This document shows, piece by piece, positions 40,115 to 45,068 of a stretch of 45,068 nt of DNA. The notes under the pieces were generated by a model. The model made no database searches. It saw nothing but the letters and a program-made list of their open reading frames with translations, and was not told where the DNA came from. The stretch is from Nocardioides sp. (GTDB taxonomy: Bacteria > Actinomycetota > Actinomycetes > Propionibacteriales > Nocardioidaceae): contig NZ_JAOPXV010000131.1 in NCBI RefSeq assembly GCF_025964975.1, positions 1-45,068 on the forward strand, in the 5' to 3' direction. Within the stretch, counting starts at the first letter, position 1. The number at the start of each line of letters is the position of its first letter. The translations under genes and the position numbers were made by a program.

Positions 40115-41485
40115 TCAACTGCGCAGGTAGAGCAACCACTCGCTCGAGAGCTCGGTCAGGTCGAAGCCGGGAGTGCCGGCCATCTGTGCCGCAGCAGGGG
40201 TGCCCGCCTCCACCAGCACGGCATCGCTGCCTGCGACGGCTCTCGCCATCCCCGGGCGACCTGACATGAAGTCGAGGTAGGCGCTCTGGTCCTCCTGACC
40301 GAAGGCGTCCAAGGGGTTCGCCAGCCAGACGCGGACGCCGTGGACGGCCAAGCTCTCCACCACCGGCTCGGGGGCGAGCACGACAAGCCCCGGGGCCGAC
40401 TCCCGTACCTCTGCAGCGAGAGCGGTGTCGGTCTCGGACCTCGCCTGCGACCGCTGCACGAGCACGCCACCGCAGATCCCCAGGCCCACTGCCAGGACAA
40501 TCAGGGGCCGCAGACCCGGCCATCCCGGCGGGGGACGCCCGAGGGCTCTCGCCCGGACCAGTCCGTAGGCCGCCGGCGCTGCGAGGAAGAGCAGCAGCCA
40601 GACCCCGTTGCGGGCGGCCTCGGCCGTGGCGACGGCGAGACCCGCCAGCGCGACGTACTCCCACGGCGCCAGCTTGTGCCGGAGCGCACATCCGCCGAGC
40701 ACGACGGCTGCCACGATCATGAGCACGTCGAAGGGGTTGGTCAGGCTGGGGGCGGCCCAGAGCCCTTCCTTCTGCGCTGCAGCCTGGTTCCGCAGGACAC
40801 CGAGGTAGTAGTGAGGGGTTCGCCACCCAGCCGGGTTGAGCAACAACGCACCCAGCGTCGAGATGCCGATGAGAAGGGTTTCGACGAGTCGGTGGCGGAG
40901 CCGTGAGAACAGCAGGTAGGCGCCGATCACACAGACCCCGAGAAGTACCGAGCCGTGCAGGTTGCCCCAGATCGCGACCAGGGCAGGCGCCCACCACATC
41001 GCCCGACTGGGTCGAGCGTGCTGAGCGCGGACCAGGATGAGGACGATCGCGAACGGAACGAGGGAGAACGACTGCAGACGGACGACCCCGAACGTCGCGA
41101 TGCCGCCCAGCAACAGTGCCCCGAGCACAAGGGCCGTCGTGAGATCTGTCCCCCCGCGGAGTCGCGCACCGACAGCGACGAGCCCCAGCGCCGTGAGCAC
41201 AAGGAGGTAGTGCCACACCAGCAGGCCCGCGAGCCCGGCCTCATGTACGAAGGAGAGCACGAGCTCGGAGAGCAGCAGGGCAGGAGGCCATCCCTCACTG
41301 CTCGCAGCCGCGAACGGGACGCCGTCGGGCACCGTGCCGGTCGCGCGGACGTGATCCCCCATGGCCACGAGCCACAGGAGGTCCGCCCCCACCAGGATCA
41401 GCAGCGCGAGGAGGAGGCCGCTGACGAACAAGCTCGCCCCGACGGCGCGGCACGTCCTGTCCTGCTCGTCACGTCCACCTGTCAC
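40115..41485 (-). CDS. Polytopic membrane protein, glycosyltransferase-C-like
   Basis: 456 residues from GTG 41485. About ten to twelve hydrophobic helices, then a soluble C-terminal domain (~335-456). The first outer loop has DLLWLVAMGDHVRATGTVPD, a pattern with an acidic residue after helix 1 as in GT-C enzymes that use lipid-linked sugars, followed by VPFAAASSEGWPPALLL. PSLTNPFDVLMIVAAVVLGG and AIWGNLHGSVLLGV are other recognisable parts of this loosely related family. Substrate unknown; a role in envelope glycans is inference. Its stop is 41 bp from the small Cys protein gene. Confidence 0.75.
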   Translation of the reverse strand: MTGGRDEQDRTCRAVGASLFVSGLLLALLILVGADLLWLVAMGDHVRATGTVPDGVPFAAASSEGWPPALLLSELVLSFVHEAGLAGLLVWHYLLVLTALGLVAVGARLRGGTDLTTALVLGALLLGGIATFGVVRLQSFSLVPFAIVLILVRAQHARPSRAMWWAPALVAIWGNLHGSVLLGVCVIGAYLLFSRLRHRLVETLLIGISTLGALLLNPAGWRTPHYYLGVLRNQAAAQKEGLWAAPSLTNPFDVLMIVAAVVLGGCALRHKLAPWEYVALAGLAVATAEAARNGVWLLLFLAAPAAYGLVRARALGRPPPGWPGLRPLIVLAVGLGICGGVLVQRSQARSETDTALAAEVRESAPGLVVLAPEPVVESLAVHGVRVWLANPLDAFGQEDQSAYLDFMSGRPGMARAVAGSDAVLVEAGTPAAAQMAGTPGFDLTELSSEWLLYLRS

Positions 41486-41496
41486 AGCGACAAGGT

Positions 41497-41772
41497 CTAG
41501 TCGGAGGCCGAGGAGCGGCTGGTCGGGTCATCAGTAACGGAAGCCTCGTGGCGGCTCACGAGCTCGATCGCATCATCGCGCCCGCACCAGCGGCACGACA
41601 CCAGCTCGACCGACTCGTCCTTGACCTCGATCGACTCGACACCGTGGTCACCCGCGAGGTCGAAGTGCCAGAACTCCGTCGTACGACGGCTGCGGGTCAC
41701 GTCGAAGCGGGTGAGGTTCCCACAACCACCGCATCGCCACCGGTTGGACTCGTCAGGAAGCTCTGGGGTCAC
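41497..41772 (-). CDS. Small zinc-ribbon protein
   Basis: 91 residues from GTG 41772. Two Cys pairs, WRCGGCGNLTRFDV and SCRWCGRDD, frame a beta-rich middle (TEFWHFDLAGDHGVE), the pattern of a zinc ribbon. No DNA-binding or catalytic motif is recognised. TAGGCT lies 6 nt before the start. It is divergent from the exonuclease-UvrC gene and only 11 bp ahead of the membrane-protein gene, so those two are probably co-transcribed. Confidence 0.75.
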   Translation of the reverse strand: MTPELPDESNRWRCGGCGNLTRFDVTRSRRTTEFWHFDLAGDHGVESIEVKDESVELVSCRWCGRDDAIELVSRHEASVTDDPTSRSSASD

Positions 41773-41778
41773 GCACTC

Positions 41779-41784
41779 AGCCTA
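41779..41784 (-). promoter_or_regulatory. -10-like hexamer TAGGCT (zinc-ribbon gene)
   Basis: TAGGCT, 6 nt before GTG 41772. Confidence 0.55.
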
Positions 41785-41821
41785 GTGGCGCGCCCTGCCG
41801 GCAGATGTCGGTGGTGCGATC

Positions 41822-41827
41822 TAGCGT
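41822..41827 (+). promoter_or_regulatory. -10-like hexamer TAGCGT (exonuclease-UvrC gene)
   Basis: TAGCGT, 7 nt before ATG 41835; decides the start and predicts a leaderless mRNA. Confidence 0.5.
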
Positions 41828-41834
41828 CCTCGCC

Positions 41835-43613
41835 ATGAGCACCACAGCGTCCGCGCCCACGCGTTGGGAGGCCCAGCGCAGCTTCGACGAGCTGGGGCGG
41901 CCATTGCGCGACATCACGTTCTGCGTGGTCGACCTCGAGACAACCGGCGGCTCGGCCGCCGCCGGATCCATGATCACCGAGATCGGTGCGGTCAAGGTCC
42001 GCGGCGGCGAGGTGCTGGGCGAGTTCCAGACGCTGGTCAATCCGTATGCCGCCATTCCGCCCTTCATCGCCGTGCTCACCGGCATCACCAACTCCATGGT
42101 GAGCGACGCCCCGTCCATCGAGTCCGCACTGCCCGCCTTCCTGGAGTTCGCCGCCGGCAGCGTCCTGGTCGCCCACAACGCGCCGTTCGACGTGGGTTTC
42201 CTGCGTCACTTCGCCAGCCTCCAGGACATCGCCTGGCCGGGCTTCGAGGTCGTCGACACGGCGAAGCTGGCGCGGCGCGTGATCACCCGGGACGACGCGC
42301 CCAACTGCAAGCTCTCGTCGTTGGCCCAGCTGTTCCACGCCACCACCACGCCCGACCACCGCGCGCTGTCCGACGCCCGCGCGACAGTCGACGTCCTGCA
42401 CGGGCTGATGGAGCGTCTCGGGGGCGTCGGTGTGCACACGCTCGAGGAGCTGCGCACGTTCACCTCCAAGGTGTCCACCGCTCAGCGGCGCAAGCGGCAC
42501 CTGGCCGAGGGGCTGCCCCACGCTCCGGGCGTCTACCTGTTCCGTGACGACAGCAGCCGGGTGCTCTACGTCGGGACGTCGAAGGACCTGCGCAGCAGGG
42601 TCCGCACCTACTTCACGGCGTCCGAGACCAGGTCGCGGATGGGAGAGATGATCGGACTGGCGGAATCCGTCACCGCGATCACCTGCGCCACCCCGCTCGA
42701 GGCCGAGGTCAGGGAGCTGCGGCTGATCGCCGAGCACAAGCCGAAGTACAATCGGCGCTCGCGGTTCCCGGAGAAGATGCACTTCGTCAAGCTCACCCGC
42801 GAGATCTGGCCACGACTGTCCCTGGTCCGCCGCGTGCTCGACGACGACGCCGACTATCTCGGCCCGTTCTCGTCGCGGAAGACAGCAGAGAAGTGTCTGG
42901 CGGTTCTGCACGACACGTTCCCGGTGCGGCAGTGCTCCGACCGAATCGGAGCACGTCAGTCACGCACCCCGTGCGTGCTGGCCGAGATGGGACGGTGCCT
43001 GTCCCCCTGCGACGGCAGCGCCGACCCGGCGACCTATGGCGCGGTCGTCAGGTCCGTGCGCGACACGATGCTGCGCCGCCCCGACGAGGTGGTCGACGCC
43101 ATCAACGCACGGATGACGGCGCTGGCCCAGCTTGAGCGGTTCGAGGAGGCCGGGGTCCACCGGGATCGACTCGCGACGTTCGTGCGGTCGGCCGCCAGGA
43201 CGCAGCGGCTCTCCGGGCTGGCCGCATGTTCTGAGATCGTGGCCGCCCGGCGCGAGGACGACGGCAGGTGGGCGGTCCACGTGGTGCGTTTCGGCAGGCT
43301 CGCCTCGGCCGGGGTCATTCCACCCGGGGCGGACGCCCACCACTTCGTCGAGCAGCTGCGGGCCGGCGCCGAGACCGTGAGCGGCGCACCGGGCCCGGTC
43401 CCCTCTGCCACGGCAGAGGAGAGCGAGAAAGTTCTGCGCTGGCTGGAGGCGCCGGGCGTTCGGCTCGTCGAGGTCGATGGCGACTGGGTCTGCCCGGTCG
43501 GCGGCGCCACCCGTCACCTGGCGGTCTACGACGCCCTCAACGAGTCCCGGCTCTCAGTGGTCCCGTTCGACGAGCGACGCCTCCCGGCTTCCGTCCATCG
43601 GCAGGTCAGGTGA
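41835..43613 (+). CDS. DEDDh exonuclease fused to UvrC/Cho-like GIY-YIG endonuclease
   Basis: 592 residues. Residues ~26-195 are a DnaQ-type 3'-5' exonuclease: Asp33 and Glu35 in VVDLETTGG, Asp119 in VAHNAPFDVGFL, His175 and Asp180 in PDHRALSDARATVDVL. Residues ~228-320 are a GIY-YIG nuclease (GVYLFRDDSSRVLYVGTSKD, then RSRVRTYF), followed by the UvrC cysteine-bearing region (TFPVRQCSDRIGARQS, CVLAEMGRCLSPCDG) and a UvrB-contact-like helix (ALAQLERFEEAGVHRDRL). The UvrC RNase-H and helix-hairpin-helix parts are absent, as in Cho. Probably a DNA repair nuclease that both incises and trims. From memory the mycobacterial counterpart is Rv2191. Confidence 0.93.
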   Translation: MSTTASAPTRWEAQRSFDELGRPLRDITFCVVDLETTGGSAAAGSMITEIGAVKVRGGEVLGEFQTLVNPYAAIPPFIAVLTGITNSMVSDAPSIESALPAFLEFAAGSVLVAHNAPFDVGFLRHFASLQDIAWPGFEVVDTAKLARRVITRDDAPNCKLSSLAQLFHATTTPDHRALSDARATVDVLHGLMERLGGVGVHTLEELRTFTSKVSTAQRRKRHLAEGLPHAPGVYLFRDDSSRVLYVGTSKDLRSRVRTYFTASETRSRMGEMIGLAESVTAITCATPLEAEVRELRLIAEHKPKYNRRSRFPEKMHFVKLTREIWPRLSLVRRVLDDDADYLGPFSSRKTAEKCLAVLHDTFPVRQCSDRIGARQSRTPCVLAEMGRCLSPCDGSADPATYGAVVRSVRDTMLRRPDEVVDAINARMTALAQLERFEEAGVHRDRLATFVRSAARTQRLSGLAACSEIVAARREDDGRWAVHVVRFGRLASAGVIPPGADAHHFVEQLRAGAETVSGAPGPVPSATAEESEKVLRWLEAPGVRLVEVDGDWVCPVGGATRHLAVYDALNESRLSVVPFDERRLPASVHRQVR

Positions 43614-44912
43614 CGTCCCCAGGTCGCCCGGCCAGGCGGCAACACCGATGACCAGACAGCCGTAGACGAGAAAGTAGTAGTTGACGTGGCCCTGCTTGGA
43701 CAACAGCACCGTCGCCAGGAGCGCCAGACCGACACCCAGAGCCGTCCACGTCGCTGAGGGTTCCGCGGTGCGTCGGATCCACAGCGAGACGGCCAGGCCA
43801 CCCACGACGGACAGCACGGACATGGCGTCGGCCGGGATGGGCACGCCCGCGCCCACCAGATCGACGGTGAGCGACACCGAGTCCGACCGGAAGGGCTGCT
43901 CGAGGTGCAGCAGCACGACCGATCTCCAGAAGTCGGCGGGGCCGAGCAGGAAGAACCCGGCGACCAGCAGGGCCGACGTGCCGACGGCGGCGAGGATGCA
44001 CGTGGTCCCGAGCCGAGCCCGGATGTGCCTCTCGATCGGCAACAGCACGACGGCGTACTGCTTCGTGGTGAGAAGGAGCACCAGTCCGATCGCTCCCAGG
44101 CGTCCCCAGGCCCGTGCCATCGCGAAGGCGACGATGGCGACGCCGAGCAGCATCAGCGGTTCGACCCAGTAGCTGACGACCGTGGTCACCGACAGGGCGT
44201 TGGCCGGCAGTGTCGCCACCACGACGCGCCCCACGAGCTCGGAGGTGAGCCGCCACGCCAACGCGGTGGTGACGAGGACGGCCAGCGCGCTGGAGTAGCG
44301 CACGTCGCCGAGGAGGTGTCCGGGCAGGTCGGCGAACAGCGAGCCGGGAAGGTACGGATAGCCCACATCGAGGCGACCGCGGTCGATGAACTCCGGAGAC
44401 CAGAAGGCGGCAGTGTCCTCGGCGTTGTAGGGGTTGGGAAATGTCAGGGAATAGGGGTTGACGCCCCGGAGCAAACCGTCGAGTGAGTCCTCGACCAAGA
44501 TGCCGACGTCACCTGTCGGGTGGATCCGCTGGATCATCGTCACGAGGTAGCCGGCCATCACGGCGAGGTGGAGGTAGAAGGTGCTCGGCCAGAGGGTCGC
44601 CATCACGCTCGACGCCATCATGACGACGACCACAGCGACGGGCACGAGGACCGGCGCGTCCGGCACGGCGAGAACGACCAGCGGGAAGGGGACGACGACC
44701 CCGAGCAGCGCGACCACCACGGCAGCCGGTCGAGTCAGCGATGACTCGCTCCCCCGGGATCGGGTCGCCGCTGCTGCCACGACCAGCAGACCCGTGAGGG
44801 GGACACTGACGGCCAGGATGGGAGCCGTCCCGAAGGCACCGGCCGCGATCAGCAGCAGGAGGACGAGCAGCGGCAGCCGCGTGGGCCACGGGGAGTCGGT
44901 GTTGACGGACAC
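43554..44912 (-). CDS. Polytopic membrane protein, probable GT-C-like glycosyltransferase
   Basis: 452 residues from GTG 44912. About twelve hydrophobic helices. The loop VNPYSLTFPNPYNAEDTAAF and RLDVGYPYLPGSLFADLPGH resemble membrane mannosyl- or arabinosyltransferases (DUF2029-like), where an acidic loop residue binds the lipid-phosphate sugar; which residue does so here is unclear. TTKQYAVVLLPIERHIRARL is the characteristic K-Q-Y segment of that family. Its 3' end overlaps the convergent exonuclease gene by 60 bp, which is long for an accident and may reflect a C-terminal extension. TAGCCT 7 nt upstream supports the start. Confidence 0.78.
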   Translation of the reverse strand: MSVNTDSPWPTRLPLLVLLLLIAAGAFGTAPILAVSVPLTGLLVVAAAATRSRGSESSLTRPAAVVVALLGVVVPFPLVVLAVPDAPVLVPVAVVVVMMASSVMATLWPSTFYLHLAVMAGYLVTMIQRIHPTGDVGILVEDSLDGLLRGVNPYSLTFPNPYNAEDTAAFWSPEFIDRGRLDVGYPYLPGSLFADLPGHLLGDVRYSSALAVLVTTALAWRLTSELVGRVVVATLPANALSVTTVVSYWVEPLMLLGVAIVAFAMARAWGRLGAIGLVLLLTTKQYAVVLLPIERHIRARLGTTCILAAVGTSALLVAGFFLLGPADFWRSVVLLHLEQPFRSDSVSLTVDLVGAGVPIPADAMSVLSVVGGLAVSLWIRRTAEPSATWTALGVGLALLATVLLSKQGHVNYYFLVYGCLVIGVAAWPGDLGTSPDLPMDGSREASLVERDH

Positions 44913-44919
44913 CCGCGGG

Positions 44920-44925
44920 AGGCTA
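44920..44925 (-). promoter_or_regulatory. -10-like hexamer TAGCCT
   Basis: TAGCCT, 7 nt before GTG 44912. Confidence 0.5.
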
Positions 44926-44957
44926 GCCCGGCCCGGGAGGGCCGGTTGCGGACTCTG

Positions 44958-45068
44958 CTACTCCAGACCGAGGGAGAACGCGGATTCGAGGTCGTGCTTG
45001 GAGAAGGTGCGGAAGGCGATGTGCGTCTCGGTCGAGGTGACTCCGGTGACCTTGTTGAGCGAATCGGC
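44958..45068 (-). CDS. Lrp/AsnC-family regulator, C-terminal end only
   Basis: The last 36 codons up to TAG at 44958 read ADSLNKVTGVTSTETHIAFR, then TFSKHDLESAFSLGLE. This is the closing strand and helix of the Lrp/AsnC ligand-binding (RAM) domain, where T-x-T-x-x-A-F is typical. The gene continues beyond the window, so the DNA-binding half and start are not seen. It lies upstream on the same strand as the membrane protein gene. Confidence 0.8.
   Translation of the reverse strand, partial: ADSLNKVTGVTSTETHIAFRTFSKHDLESAFSLGLE

Noticed and set aside
1..45068. CRISPR arrays, tRNA or rRNA genes, insertion sequences, phage genes, attachment sites
   Set aside because: No regularly spaced repeats, no cloverleaf-like segment, no transposase, integrase or flanking direct repeats were seen.

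Overview
The window is about 45 kb of high-GC DNA (roughly 70% G+C by eye) with many GTG starts, 4-bp ATGA/GTGA gene overlaps and very short 5' leaders. Gene content (PPi-type phosphofructokinase, MacS-like kinase, DEDDh-UvrC fusion, actinobacterial Tad/Flp locus, class II DAHP synthase) points to an actinomycete, most likely Nocardioidaceae. That assignment is inference from gene style, not from a marker gene. No rRNA, tRNA, CRISPR array, transposase or phage gene was seen.

Layout. 0-6 kb: the 5' part of aroG (class II DAHP synthase), two tandem related polytopic membrane proteins (the downstream copy internally shortened and frameshifted), and an APC amino-acid permease. 6-16 kb: housekeeping and metabolic genes, namely a hypothetical, pfp, a small membrane protein, a DUF1028 protein, a methyltransferase, glpK, a coiled-coil protein, a GNAT acetyltransferase, a NarL-type regulator, a flavin-reductase-like protein and a frameshifted spermidine-synthase-like gene. 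16-26.5 kb: a MacS-like histidine kinase, PlsC-type acyltransferase, alpha/beta hydrolase, a two-helix membrane protein, a LOR/SDH-domain (TIGR00300-type) protein, two ROK kinases, an ArsA-like ATPase, an SRPBCC protein and FadD15-type acyl-CoA synthetase. 26.5-36 kb: a compact Tad/Flp pilus locus, cpaB-cpaE-cpaF-(VWA::tadB)-tadC, followed by its own histidine kinase and response regulator and, after a strong terminator, two tiny Flp pilin genes that were too short for ordinary ORF calling. 36-45 kb: three overlapping hydrolase genes (NlpC/P60, an HExxH/E peptidase, M48 peptidase) behind a c-di-AMP (ydaO/yuaA) riboswitch, then a small Cys protein, two polytopic membrane proteins, a zinc-ribbon protein, a DEDDh exonuclease-UvrC fusion and the end of an Lrp/AsnC regulator.

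How it fits together. From memory, aroG, plsC, an ArsA-like ATPase, an SRPBCC protein, fadD15, an NlpC/P60 protein and a DEDDh-UvrC protein occur in the same order in mycobacteria (Rv2178c to Rv2191). Here that conserved cell-envelope/lipid block is interrupted between fadD15 and nlpC by the Tad locus. The most unusual items are the fusion of a secreted von Willebrand A domain with intact MIDAS residues to the TadB platform protein, a perfect 11-bp hairpin in the first codons of the pilus-linked kinase, terminator hairpins that separate the two pilins from the assembly genes and from each other, and the riboswitch-led three-hydrolase cluster. A TANNNT hexamer lies 6-8 nt before the start codon of at least fifteen genes, which predicts widespread leaderless transcripts.
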